From positions 1 to 41,101 of the IMG/VR virus record IMGVR_UViG_3300049789_000030: a DNA stretch of 41,101 nt, one strand, 5' to 3'. Each line of letters starts with the position of its first letter. Positions within the stretch are counted from its first letter, which is position 1. The notes beneath the pieces were generated by a model. It was not told the origin of the DNA. It worked only from the letters and a program-made list of their open reading frames with translations, and searched no databases. This DNA comes from a virus. The translations under genes were made by a program, and so were the position numbers. Shown here piece by piece: positions 5,874 through 11,671 of this stretch.

Positions 5874-6890
5874 TCAGACAGCGTGGGTAAGGTCTAGACA
5901 GGCCCGGATGAATTCCGCCGCCTGTGGGGCGCAGAGTGCATTGCCGTAGCCGCGCAGTCGCACCACTCGGGCGGCAGCCCCTGAAGCCAGCGGGAAAATG
6001 CCGGGTTGAGCTGGCCGCGCTTTTCCGTCCCGGCAGGCGAGCCACTCAGCATCGGACCAGAAATGTGTACCTGCTGTTCGAGGCGCTTGCCGCGCGTGTG
6101 CGCTGCTCGCTTGCTCAGATGCTGCGACGTCCCTGGGTGCCGCATATCGCTGGCACTCGGCGTCGCCCACGATGCCAGCGTCGCCGCCATCCCCAGCGTC
6201 AGGCCAAATCCGTTCCCGTTGATCCCCTTCGCTTTCACTTCCTCGCGGCGCGCTTCCCAGTTCTCGTCCGTATCGTTCTGCGGTCCCGCGTTCGACGTCG
6301 GCCAAGGCGCGAGTTTCGCGTCCCATGCTAGGCTCGCGTTGAATCCTCCGCGCTCTTTCGCTCCCGGTCCCGTTCTGTCGTGCGTCTGAGGCGTGGGCCA
6401 CGAAGTAAAGCCGCTGCCGGATATGCGGCGCCCCGACATCGCACGCGCCAAATGAGGCAAGCCCTGCGGCGTAGTCGCAAGTCTCGAGGTCCGCTCGAAC
6501 ATGGTCGAACCATAGCAGTCCAGTCTTGCCGCCAACTTGCTCGCCAAAGACCGTGACAGGGCGACACTCGCGAATGAGGGCGAACCACGCAGGCCATAGA
6601 TGCCGCTCGTCGGCGTGGGCTTTGCGCTTGCCGGCGACGCTGAAGGGCTGGCAGGGGCAAGAGCCCGTCCAAACAGGTCTGTCATCGGTCCAGCCGGCGC
6701 AGCGCAGGGCATAGGACCAGACGCCGATGCCGGCGAAGAAGTGGCATTGTCGGTATCCGCGCAAATCGTCGGGTCGAACGTCGAGGATCGATCGTTCATC
6801 GACATCGCCCGGTGCGATCAGATTGCGGCGGATGAGTTCTCGGAGCCATGCGGCGGCTTTGGGATCGCTCTCGTTGTAATACGCCCCCAC
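5874..6890 (-). CDS. dcm: DNA (cytosine-5) methyltransferase, 338 aa
   Basis: C5-methyltransferase motifs appear in order: FAGIG (residues 52-56, motif I), PCQPFS with catalytic Cys80 (motif IV), GEQV at 116-119 (motif VI, with Gln where the common form has ENV), RQRLYFVA at 158-165 (motif VIII), and RGYGNALCAPQAAEFI near the C-terminus (motifs IX-X). The N-terminus (MGAYYNESDPKAAAWL, GDVDERSI) matches a phage subfamily I recall well. It probably protects phage DNA from restriction. It is the last gene of the minus-strand operon. A 303-codon frame on the same strand overlaps it completely (5894-6805). Confidence 0.9.
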   Translation of the reverse strand: MGAYYNESDPKAAAWLRELIRRNLIAPGDVDERSILDVRPDDLRGYRQCHFFAGIGVWSYALRCAGWTDDRPVWTGSCPCQPFSVAGKRKAHADERHLWPAWFALIRECRPVTVFGEQVGGKTGLLWFDHVRADLETCDYAAGLASFGACDVGAPHIRQRLYFVAHASDARQNGTGSERARRIQREPSMGRETRALADVERGTAERYGRELGSAPRGSESEGDQRERIWPDAGDGGDAGIVGDAECQRYAAPRDVAASEQASSAHARQAPRTAGTHFWSDAEWLACRDGKARPAQPGIFPLASGAAARVVRLRGYGNALCAPQAAEFIRACLDLTHAV

Positions 6891-6893
6891 GGC

Positions 6894-7241
6894 TCATACC
6901 TCTCTCACCACGATCCCGTGCACCCAGAGCATCAGCTTGCGCTTGATAACATAGTCCTTGGTCTTGACCCCCTTGACGTCCTCGACCACGAACTTGCCGT
7001 CTTGGTCGTGATAGGTGAAGTCCGCGAAGTAGTACACCGGGCGCTCCCCCGCCTGCTTGGGGATCAACTCGAACCGCCGCTGTTCTCGTAGGTGGTGGAT
7101 CTTCTCCGCCTTCTCCAGAAGCTTGAGCTCCTGCGCCCTTCTCGCCTCCTTGACGCTGGCGTAGCCCCCGGTCGCCCTGGACTTGTACTTACTGGGCTTG
7201 TGGGCCTGCTCTTCCGGCCAGTGCAGGCCGCGATCGCTCAT
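6894..7241 (-). CDS. DUF1064 family protein, 115 aa
   Basis: The pattern is that of DUF1064 phage proteins: a basic N-terminus with KYKSRATGGYASVKEARRAQELKLLEKA, then FELIPKQ, YFADFTYHD, and FVVEDVKGVKTKDYVIKRKLM. The Asp and Glu residues before a Lys in ADF...VEDVKG resemble the D-(E)xK core of the restriction-endonuclease fold, and relatives are thought to be Holliday-junction resolvase-like or other nucleases. It lies 3 nt upstream of the methyltransferase and overlaps the preceding gene by ATGA (7238-7241). A role in DNA recombination or processing fits. Confidence 0.8.
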   Translation of the reverse strand: MSDRGLHWPEEQAHKPSKYKSRATGGYASVKEARRAQELKLLEKAEKIHHLREQRRFELIPKQAGERPVYYFADFTYHDQDGKFVVEDVKGVKTKDYVIKRKLMLWVHGIVVREV

Positions 7242-7450
7242 AACGGTGCACCACAGCCGAAGCAGTTACGGTCCTCCGCCTTGGCTCGACGTCCGCAGTA
7301 AGCACAACACTGCAACGGTTCAGGTTCAGCGCCAAAATCATCCCATGCTTCCCATACCCCGCCAGTCGCCCCTGTGGGACCATGCGGCCAGTTCCAACCC
7401 GTGGCCCCATAGACCCCGCGGACCCCGGGCCAGAATGCCTTCTCGCTCAT
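7238..7450 (-). CDS. Small zinc-ribbon protein, 70 aa
   Basis: The start at 7450 (MSEKAFWPG) forms an ATGA overlap with the upstream gene; an ATG two codons earlier is possible. The N-terminal half is Gly/Trp-rich (ATGWNWPHGPTGATGGVW). The C-terminal half is a clean zinc ribbon, CAYCGRRAKAEDRNCFGCGAPL without its last turn being interrupted, with two CxxCG knuckles. Such proteins often bind nucleic acid or other phage proteins. It also overlaps the next gene by 4 nt. Confidence 0.65.
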   Translation of the reverse strand: MSEKAFWPGVRGVYGATGWNWPHGPTGATGGVWEAWDDFGAEPEPLQCCAYCGRRAKAEDRNCFGCGAPL

Positions 7451-7644
7451 GGGCACAGCCGATAGGACGCCACCCGCTTGCCGCTCGCCAGCGTAACCAT
7501 GGTGGTCACGATCGGCCAGCCCGCCATCTTCAACTCCCAGCAGCGTGCCCCCAGCCGAAAGCAGCCGAACCGGTCCAGCGCCTCCAAGGGCGTGAGGCTT
7601 GCCCCGGTCTCGAGATGCGCCAGGATCGCTTGGGTCTGGTTCAT
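7447..7644 (-). CDS. Helix-turn-helix domain protein, 65 aa
   Basis: The start at 7644 (MNQTQAILAHLETG) is set by an ATGA overlap with the upstream gene. The sequence matches the small phage winged-helix domain of the HTH_39 type: QAILAHLETGASLTPLEALDRFGCFRL, then AARCWELK-type recognition helix (GARCWELKMAGWPIVT) and a SGKRVASYRL wing. The usual length is 65-80 aa. A DNA-binding accessory or regulatory role is likely. Confidence 0.75.
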   Translation of the reverse strand: MNQTQAILAHLETGASLTPLEALDRFGCFRLGARCWELKMAGWPIVTTMVTLASGKRVASYRLCP

Positions 7645-7832
7645 GCCAGCACCGCCTTGACCACCCACGTCTGGGTTTGGAACTTCCTTAGCAATCCCCG
7701 GTGCCCGTTGCGCGCGATCTGCTCCGCTTCACCAGCCGACTCCGCAGGATAAACCCCCAAGGTCTGGTCGGGCACAGCCCCCGCCAAGTCGTGCAGGAAC
7801 ACTCTCCAGTGTGGTAGTTTCGGTGCGCTCAT
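7641..7832 (-). CDS. Hypothetical protein, 63 aa
   Basis: It starts directly after the stop of the upstream gene and ends in an ATGA overlap with the HTH gene. The sequence (WRVFLHDLAGAVPDQTLGVYPAESAGEAEQIA, then TWVVKAVLA) suggests a small beta-alpha-beta domain. No family was recognised. Confidence 0.55.
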   Translation of the reverse strand: MSAPKLPHWRVFLHDLAGAVPDQTLGVYPAESAGEAEQIARNGHRGLLRKFQTQTWVVKAVLA

Positions 7833-8174
7833 TTATCCCGCCTTCCTCTCTGAGAGTTTATCGCTGATCCTGGCCCTGAACTCCGCCCAGGTCTCATGCC
7901 CGCGTGGCGCCAGCCCGACGCTCTTCCCCATCTCGAGCGTCTGGGCCTCGGTCTCCCACCACTTCACCCGCTTCAGATCGAGCAGCGGCGTCTTCGGGCT
8001 GCACTTCTTCAACCAGTTCTCCACGAAGCGTAAGGGGCGCTTGGGCCGGCTGGCTGGATTCTTCTCCAGCCACAGCTTGGCCAGCAGGAGCTCGCGCTCG
8101 ACATTGGCCAGCGGATACCTGATTTGCAGCGCCCGAATGATGTCTGTGGATAACTCATGCCCCGCCAATTCCAT
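7833..8174 (-). CDS. Phage protein, possibly replication-associated, 113 aa
   Basis: A strong GAGGGGGG site precedes the ATG at 8174. The protein has a helical N-terminus (IIRALQIRYPLANVERELLLAKLWLEKNP), then a PKRPLRFVENWLKK segment, and a WWETEAQTLEMGKSVGLAPRGHETWAEFRARI C-terminal part. That order resembles the C-terminal portion of phage replication proteins and stand-alone phage proteins with RFV..WL and WW.T motifs, but no catalytic site is visible. The assignment to replication is tentative. Confidence 0.6.
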   Translation of the reverse strand: MELAGHELSTDIIRALQIRYPLANVERELLLAKLWLEKNPASRPKRPLRFVENWLKKCSPKTPLLDLKRVKWWETEAQTLEMGKSVGLAPRGHETWAEFRARISDKLSERKAG

Positions 8175-8215
8175 CGAGAAGCCCCCCTCTCATGGTGGTT
8201 CTCACCTGAAAGCTT

Positions 8216-8256
8216 CCCCTAACCCACTGGCACGGTCAATGCTAGCAGGTTAGGGG
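8216..8256. repeat. Long imperfect hairpin between operon genes
   Basis: CCCCTAACC (8216-8224) and GGTTAGGGG (8248-8256) are perfect 9-bp arms. Inside them CTGGCA and TGCTAG pair with one G-T wobble, leaving a 7-nt loop. No U-tract follows on either strand. It lies in the leader of the 113-aa gene and may be a processing site, a stabiliser or an operator. A second short hairpin, CATGGC/GCCATG (8288-8293/8298-8303), lies next to it. Confidence 0.45.
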
Positions 8257-8342
8257 CCTCACCCCGACCGTAGTCGGACCGTCATGTCATGGCTCTCGCC
8301 ATGATCCCCCGGCGTGACGGTGCAGCGAGCCGATGCAGACCG

Positions 8343-8621
8343 TTATGGGATTTGCACCCCGGCTGCATTGCCGTTTTCTTCCACGCCACCCGGTTTGGTG
8401 CTTAGTCTCGCCTGGAGTGCGGCTGTCGCCGCCCGACGCTTCTGGGGATTCTTGGTGTCCAGCACGCCGATCGTTTGCAGAACGTAAATACGTGCCAAGC
8501 CGAGGCTAAGATCATGTAGCCGTTTGGCTTCTGCATAGGCTTCGGCAAGGGTTCGATGAGGCACCTGGCATCCCATGGTGCTCTCGACCAGAACGTAGTA
8601 GCGTTCTTTGAGGATGGACAA
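8343..8621 (-). CDS. Hypothetical protein behind a structured leader, 92 aa (TTG start proposed)
   Basis: The credible protein begins SILKERYYVLVEST and continues with a helix-rich AEAYAEAKRLHDLSLGLARIYVLQ and a basic tail. I propose the TTG at 8621 as start because an AAGGGG Shine-Dalgarno lies 7 nt upstream. An upstream in-frame ATG at 8726 would add 35 residues of low-complexity sequence and has no ribosome site; a downstream ATG is at 8576. The Shine-Dalgarno lies in the 3' arm of a hairpin whose 5' arm is inside a short leader frame. Function is unknown. Confidence 0.55.
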   Translation of the reverse strand: MSILKERYYVLVESTMGCQVPHRTLAEAYAEAKRLHDLSLGLARIYVLQTIGVLDTKNPQKRRAATAALQARLSTKPGGVEENGNAAGVQIP

Positions 8622-8720
8622 AGAAAAACCCCTTGAGGTCAAAGGCGGATGGTAACGACGTGCTACAACGTCGGCAGGCTCGCGCCTGCTCCCACCTCCA
8701 ACCTGAAGGGGTCTTTTTTG
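8622..8720 (-). promoter_or_regulatory. Structured mRNA leader that can sequester a Shine-Dalgarno
   Basis: On the minus-strand RNA a 12-bp stem with one mismatch is formed by ACCCCTTCAGGT (8712-8701) and ACCTCAAGGGGT (8639-8628). It encloses two adjoining perfect 6-bp hairpins: GCAGGC/GCCTGC with a GCGA tetraloop (8689-8674), and CGACGT/ACGTCG with a 6-nt loop (8673-8656). The GNRA-type tetraloop exists only on the minus strand, which supports that direction. The 3' arm contains the AAGGGG site of the downstream gene. An A-run precedes and a U-run follows the outer stem, so it may also act as a terminator. It matches no riboswitch class I know. Confidence 0.55.
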
Positions 8721-8746
8721 TAGCATGCTGTTACCAACAGCGCCAT
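8663..8746 (-). CDS. 27-aa leader peptide upstream of the structured leader gene
   Basis: The frame starts at ATG 8746 with TAGGAG placed 8 nt upstream, a better site than any other start here. It runs through the 5' arm of the leader stem (KKDPFRLEV part) and stops at TAG (8665-8663), which falls in the loop of the inner CGACGT/ACGTCG hairpin. A translating ribosome would therefore disrupt the outer stem and expose the Shine-Dalgarno of the gene at 8621. The peptide itself has no recognisable motif. Existence is inferred from the site and placement. Confidence 0.4.
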   Translation of the reverse strand: MALLVTACYKKDPFRLEVGAGASLPTL

Positions 8747-8766
8747 CAGACTAACTCCTACACGGG

Positions 8767-8943
8767 TCATGTGTCAAGTAGGCGGTAATCCCACCAGTAG
8801 TGCCATGGGATAACCACCCTTTTGCGTTCGATCCATTCCAGCCAAGCGTACTCGTCGTCGATCGCCACCGGGCGCCAAGCAAACCAGCGATGCCATTCCT
8901 GGGAATCGGCCCAGCGCTTTCCGCAATTTGTGCCAAACCTCAT
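8767..8943 (-). CDS. Trp-rich small protein, 58 aa
   Basis: The frame starts at ATG 8943 (MRFGTNCGKRW) and contains nine tryptophans, including HRWFAWRPV, WLEWIERKR and HYWWDYRL. The spacing of WFAW...W.W.E..W..Y resembles small Trp-rich phage proteins of unknown function found near regulatory genes. The ATG follows a TAGGCT -10 box by 7 nt and has no proper Shine-Dalgarno, so the message is probably leaderless. It is the first gene of the minus-strand operon and diverges from the HTH repressor. Confidence 0.65.
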   Translation of the reverse strand: MRFGTNCGKRWADSQEWHRWFAWRPVAIDDEYAWLEWIERKRVVIPWHYWWDYRLLDT

Positions 8944-8945
8944 GC

Positions 8946-8974
8946 TTGACAGCCTAGCAAAGTGTTGCCATCAT
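8946..8974 (+). promoter_or_regulatory. Rightward promoter of the HTH repressor gene
   Basis: TTGACA (8946-8951) is followed by 17 bp and CATCAT (8969-8974, 4 of 6 consensus bases). The repressor ATG at 8981 comes 6 nt after the -10 box and has no Shine-Dalgarno, so the transcript should begin at the start codon. The -10 box lies inside the operator at 8964-8980, which implies autoregulation. Confidence 0.6.
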
Positions 8975-8979
8975 GTCAA
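8951..8979 (-). promoter_or_regulatory. Leftward promoter, overlapping the rightward one
   Basis: On the minus strand TTGACA (8979-8974) is followed by exactly 17 bp and TAGGCT (8956-8951). The ATG of the Trp-rich gene follows 7 nt later. The -35 box lies inside the 17-bp operator at 8964-8980. Each hexamer of this promoter overlaps a hexamer of the rightward promoter by one base, so polymerase cannot occupy both. Confidence 0.6.
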
Positions 8980-8980
8980 C
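8964..8980. promoter_or_regulatory. 17-bp palindromic operator, copy 1
   Basis: GTTGCCATCATGTCAAC is a near-perfect dyad (14 of 17 positions symmetric; half-site GTTGNCAT). It covers the -10 of the rightward promoter and the -35 of the leftward promoter, and abuts the repressor start codon. A second copy with 15 of 17 matches (in reverse orientation) lies at 9162-9178. The 61-aa HTH protein encoded next to it is the obvious ligand. Confidence 0.65.
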
Positions 8981-9166
8981 ATGAATATGCAAACCGTGAT
9001 CGCCACCCTGCGCAAGCGCTGCCAGCGCGAGGGTCAGGCCGAGGTGGCAAGGCAGCTTGGAGTCTCGAGCGCGTACATCTGTCGGGTCCTCAATGGCGAG
9101 AGGAGACTGGGACCGAAGATCATCAAGGCGCTGGGTCTGCGCATCGAACTGACCAACGGTCGTTGA
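8981..9166 (+). CDS. Small HTH transcriptional repressor (Cro/CI-like), 61 aa
   Basis: The protein consists of little more than a helix-turn-helix: GQAEVARQLGVSSAYICRVL (residues 18-37) matches the lambda-repressor-like pattern, followed by NGERRLGPKIIKALGL. Such small proteins bind palindromic operators as dimers. The start at 8981 is favoured by its distance from the promoter; ATG 8987 is two codons in. The gene lies between two near-identical 17-bp palindromes overlapping promoters, so it probably represses itself, the leftward operon and the following rightward operon. Whether it controls lysogeny or only early-gene timing cannot be told, because no integrase is in view. Confidence 0.8.
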   Translation: MNMQTVIATLRKRCQREGQAEVARQLGVSSAYICRVLNGERRLGPKIIKALGLRIELTNGR

Positions 9167-9178
9167 CACGTTGGCAAC
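9162..9178. promoter_or_regulatory. 17-bp palindromic operator, copy 2
   Basis: GTTGACACGTTGGCAAC read on the other strand is GTTGCCAACGTGTCAAC, differing from copy 1 at only two positions. It overlaps the last codons of the repressor gene and covers the -35 box TTGACA (9163-9168) of the next promoter, a position that would block polymerase. Confidence 0.65.
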
Positions 9179-9191
9179 TAATCATTAGGAT
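9163..9191 (+). promoter_or_regulatory. Second rightward promoter
   Basis: TTGACA (9163-9168), 17 bp, then TAGGAT (9186-9191, 4 of 6 consensus bases). The next ATG is at 9198, 6 nt after the -10 box, again the leaderless arrangement. AGGA within the -10 box could serve as a Shine-Dalgarno for transcripts that read through from upstream. Confidence 0.6.
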
Positions 9192-9197
9192 CGCCTC

Positions 9198-9395
9198 ATG
9201 AGCAGGTACTACCGCGAACTGATCGAGCGTCATCCGGCGATGCTCCTCTACGATGAGGGCACGTTGGATCAGCGTCAGACCGAATTCCAGCAGGAGCACC
9301 AGGCTTGGCTTGTGGATCAAGCCGCACAAGCCGAGTACCAATCATGGTTGACTCAACTAGGAGCAGGCAATGACCTGGACCAAGACCGGCGGTGA
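9198..9395 (+). CDS. Hypothetical protein, 65 aa
   Basis: This is the first gene after the second operator-controlled promoter. The protein is helical, rich in Gln, Glu and Tyr (YYRELIERHP, DQRQTEFQQEHQAWLVDQAAQAEYQ without a break), and may form a coiled coil. The gene overlaps the start of the SSB-like gene by 26 nt. No family was recognised. Confidence 0.6.
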   Translation: MSRYYRELIERHPAMLLYDEGTLDQRQTEFQQEHQAWLVDQAAQAEYQSWLTQLGAGNDLDQDRR

Positions 9396-9981
9396 TTTTG
9401 AAGATCCACCTGTAGGCACCCATCTCGCCCGTTGCATCCGTCTGATCGACTTGGGCACACAGCAAGGGGAATGGAAAGGTAAGCCTATCATCCGGCGCCA
9501 GAACGTCATCATGTGGGAGTTGCCCACCGAGCTCATGAAGGAAGGTGAATACGCCGGCAAGCCGTTCGTGGTCACCAAGTTCTATACCACGTCACTCAAC
9601 ACGACTGCTAACCTTTACGCCGATCTCGTCAACTGGCGCGGACAGGAATTCTCTCCGCAGGAACTCGCCGGGTTCGAGGAGAAGAACCTGCTTGACAAGG
9701 TTTGCATGCTCTCACTCACTCGCAATGACAAGGGCAAGGTGCGTGCTACCGGCATCATGGGCAAGCCCAAGGGCATCGTATGCCCACCGCGGGTCAATGA
9801 CTTGGTGTACTTCTCGCTTGAGCCGGACCGCTTCAGCCAAGCCACTTACGATGCGCTCTCCAACGGCTTCAAGGAGATGATCGCCAAGTCTCCTGAATAC
9901 GCAGAACTAAAAGGCGGCGGTGGCAAGCGCACGGTGGCACCAGGTCCGGTCGACCAACTCGACGACGACATCCCATTCTGA
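9370..9981 (+). CDS. Single-stranded DNA-binding-like phage protein, 203 aa
   Basis: The N-terminus (PPVGTHLARCIRLIDLGTQQG, KPIIRRQNVIMWELP) and central part (KFYTTSLN, LVNWRGQEFSPQELAGFE, LLDKVCMLSLTRNDKGK) match a common phage protein that pairs with recombination nucleases. The C-terminus ends in DDDIPF, the acidic tip typical of single-stranded DNA-binding proteins that recruit partners. An OB-fold is likely but not shown by a motif. It is followed after 2 nt by the YqaJ-type nuclease, which supports a joint role in recombination or replication. A CTAGGAG motif precedes the ATG. Confidence 0.75.
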   Translation: MTWTKTGGDFEDPPVGTHLARCIRLIDLGTQQGEWKGKPIIRRQNVIMWELPTELMKEGEYAGKPFVVTKFYTTSLNTTANLYADLVNWRGQEFSPQELAGFEEKNLLDKVCMLSLTRNDKGKVRATGIMGKPKGIVCPPRVNDLVYFSLEPDRFSQATYDALSNGFKEMIAKSPEYAELKGGGGKRTVAPGPVDQLDDDIPF

Positions 9982-9983
9982 CC

Positions 9984-10643
9984 ATGCCTTGGAACTCGCT
10001 CGCTGAGAAAGAACCGTTCTCCGACGCTGAACAGGCCGCAGCCCTTGCCCGCTGGCTGGACGAGCGCTGCGGTTGTCTCACCGCCTCACGCATGGCCGAT
10101 GCCATGGACTTCTTAAAGAACGGGAATCCATCGGCCAAGCGCAAGAACTACATGACCGACCTTCTGGCCGAGCGTCTGACCAGCGTGAGCACCCGGCACT
10201 ATGTCACCCCGGCCATGCAGTGGGGTATGGACACCGAGGCCGAGGCGAAACTGGTGTACCAGGAGATGACCGGTCACGAACTGCTGCCGGCGGAGTTCAT
10301 CCTGCATCCCACGATCGGCAACTTCGGGGCGACACCGGACGGCTTCATCGGCAAGGATGGGCTGCTCGAGGTGAAGTGTCCGACCACAGCGACCTTTGTC
10401 GAGTGGCGCCTGGCGGGCGTGGTGCCGGAAGAGCACCAGCCGCAGATGACCGTGCAATTGCTATGCTCTGACCGCGAATGGGTGGACTTCTTTGCCTACG
10501 ATCCGCGGATCAAGGACCGGAAGCTGAATCATTTCCTGCGCCGGTTTGTGCCGCCAGACTCTTTGGTGCGCGAGGTGACGGAACACGCGATGCGGTTCCT
10601 GGACGAACTCGATGATCTCTTTGACCGTTTCGTGACCGCATGA
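9984..10643 (+). CDS. YqaJ/lambda-exonuclease family recombination nuclease, 219 aa
   Basis: The catalytic pattern of this family is present: the N-terminal CGCLTASRMADAM segment, WGMDTEAEAKLVYQ with acidic residues near 85-87, then GATPDGFIGKDGLLEVKCP, giving Asp119, Glu129 and Lys131 (D-(X)n-ExK). A glutamine-rich motif follows (EEHQPQMTVQL). Members degrade 5' strands to make single-stranded DNA for annealing. The length is normal. The partner is probably the SSB-like protein immediately upstream. Confidence 0.88.
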   Translation: MPWNSLAEKEPFSDAEQAAALARWLDERCGCLTASRMADAMDFLKNGNPSAKRKNYMTDLLAERLTSVSTRHYVTPAMQWGMDTEAEAKLVYQEMTGHELLPAEFILHPTIGNFGATPDGFIGKDGLLEVKCPTTATFVEWRLAGVVPEEHQPQMTVQLLCSDREWVDFFAYDPRIKDRKLNHFLRRFVPPDSLVREVTEHAMRFLDELDDLFDRFVTA

Positions 10644-10723
10644 CGATTCTGCTGGCCTACATCACCTTCACAATCGGCGGGTGTCTATTCTTTGTCATCG
10701 CCGCGTGGTGTCTTAACGACTGA
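10640..10723 (+). CDS. 27-aa membrane peptide
   Basis: It begins at an ATGA overlap with the nuclease gene and encodes an almost wholly hydrophobic peptide (ILLAYITFTIGGCLFFVIAAW) with a short polar end. It is one of several tiny membrane peptides in this genome that start in overlaps. Function is unknown. Confidence 0.5.
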   Translation: MTILLAYITFTIGGCLFFVIAAWCLND

Positions 10724-10740
10724 CTGAAAAGGAGACTGCA

Positions 10741-11109
10741 ATGGGCAAGAAGAAACATCCGGCTGAGAAAGTGGACAACCTAGTGTGTTTCGGCGGCCCC
10801 GATCCCGGGACCAATCCCCATTATCCGTGCAAGCATGGTCACGTCGATGAGTGGCTGGAACCGTACTTCACCGACGACGGTGGCATCAACCAAGAATACT
10901 TCAACCAGCAGAACGCCCAGACGCAGTTCAATGCGTACCGCGGCAACAAATATATTGGTGGCGCAATCTACGCCAATGCTCCGAACCAAAACGCGGTCAA
11001 CGAATGGCTCGCCTGGGCCGACGCCAACGGAGGGTACAACGACTCTCTGCCGGCGACGCCGAAGTGTCCCTCCGGAACGGCACCGGTCGTGTACGTGCCT
11101 GTGCCGTAG
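10741..11109 (+). CDS. Hypothetical protein, 122 aa
   Basis: A strong AAGGAG site precedes the ATG. The protein begins with a basic MGKKKHPAEK, then has Gly/Pro and Asn/Gln-rich segments (GINQEYFNQQNAQTQFN) and a C-terminal SGTAPVVYVPVP. It carries a few cysteines but no clear metal site. No family was recognised. It is separated from the following HNH gene by about 110 bp in which no gene is seen. Confidence 0.55.
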   Translation: MGKKKHPAEKVDNLVCFGGPDPGTNPHYPCKHGHVDEWLEPYFTDDGGINQEYFNQQNAQTQFNAYRGNKYIGGAIYANAPNQNAVNEWLAWADANGGYNDSLPATPKCPSGTAPVVYVPVP

Positions 11110-11221
11110 AGCTCAATGCCGCGCCGCTCTTGTCGCTTTCTAGCACTGTCGAAAGTGACGCAACTCCATTTAAGTGTGGGCCATATTTCGACTAACTGGC
11201 CCCCGACATAATGGTGAGGCG

Positions 11222-11671
11222 ATGAGAGATGGCGCGGCCCCACTAACAATGCCCTACGGACCTAATAGAGCGACGATTCCCGGCATCCTCGGATGCTGCG
11301 AGCCTGACGAGAACGGCTGCTTAATCTGGCGCGGGCGCATCAATATGCACGGCTACGGCGTGCTGCATGAGACGCGCGTGCATCGGCTGATCTATGAGCT
11401 TATAGAGGGTCCGATACCGCCGGGATTGCAGATTGACCATCTATGCCGCAATCGAGCGTGCGTAAACGCGGATCACTTTGAGTTGGTGACATCGAGAGAG
11501 AACACACTGCGCGGGGATGGGCCGACTGCAATCAATGCGCGCAAGACTCATTGCAAGCGCGGACACGCCTTCAGTGCCAAGAATACCTACATCAACCGTA
11601 ACGGCGGACGTTCCTGCCGCAAATGCATGAAACTGTACCGCCGAGCGGCCCCTTTGCGAGTGACACGATGA
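11222..11671 (+). CDS. HNH homing-type endonuclease, 149 aa
   Basis: The start at 11222 (MRDGAAPL) has GTGAGG upstream. The HNH core is clear: GYGVLHETRVHRLIYELIEGPIPPG, then IDHLCRNRACVNADHFELVT with the metal-binding His/Asn/His, and a C-terminal zinc-finger-like part (THCKRGHAF, SCRKCMK). This is the standard mobile HNH of phages. It is the first of three HNH genes in 2.6 kb. Cleavage target is unknown. Confidence 0.85.
   Translation: MRDGAAPLTMPYGPNRATIPGILGCCEPDENGCLIWRGRINMHGYGVLHETRVHRLIYELIEGPIPPGLQIDHLCRNRACVNADHFELVTSRENTLRGDGPTAINARKTHCKRGHAFSAKNTYINRNGGRSCRKCMKLYRRAAPLRVTR

Noticed and set aside
5894-6805. The 303-codon frame as the main gene instead of the methyltransferase
   Set aside because: The other frame contains all C5-methyltransferase motifs in order and fits the operon spacing; the second frame is listed only as a finding.
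8175-8342. Possible tRNA in the hairpin-rich gap
   Set aside because: No acceptor stem, T-loop or anticodon arm can be drawn; only simple hairpins are present.
8343-8726. ATG at 8726 as start of the gene in the structured leader
   Set aside because: No ribosome site, and the extra 35 residues are low-complexity translation of the RNA stem; the TTG at 8621 has a well-placed AAGGGG.
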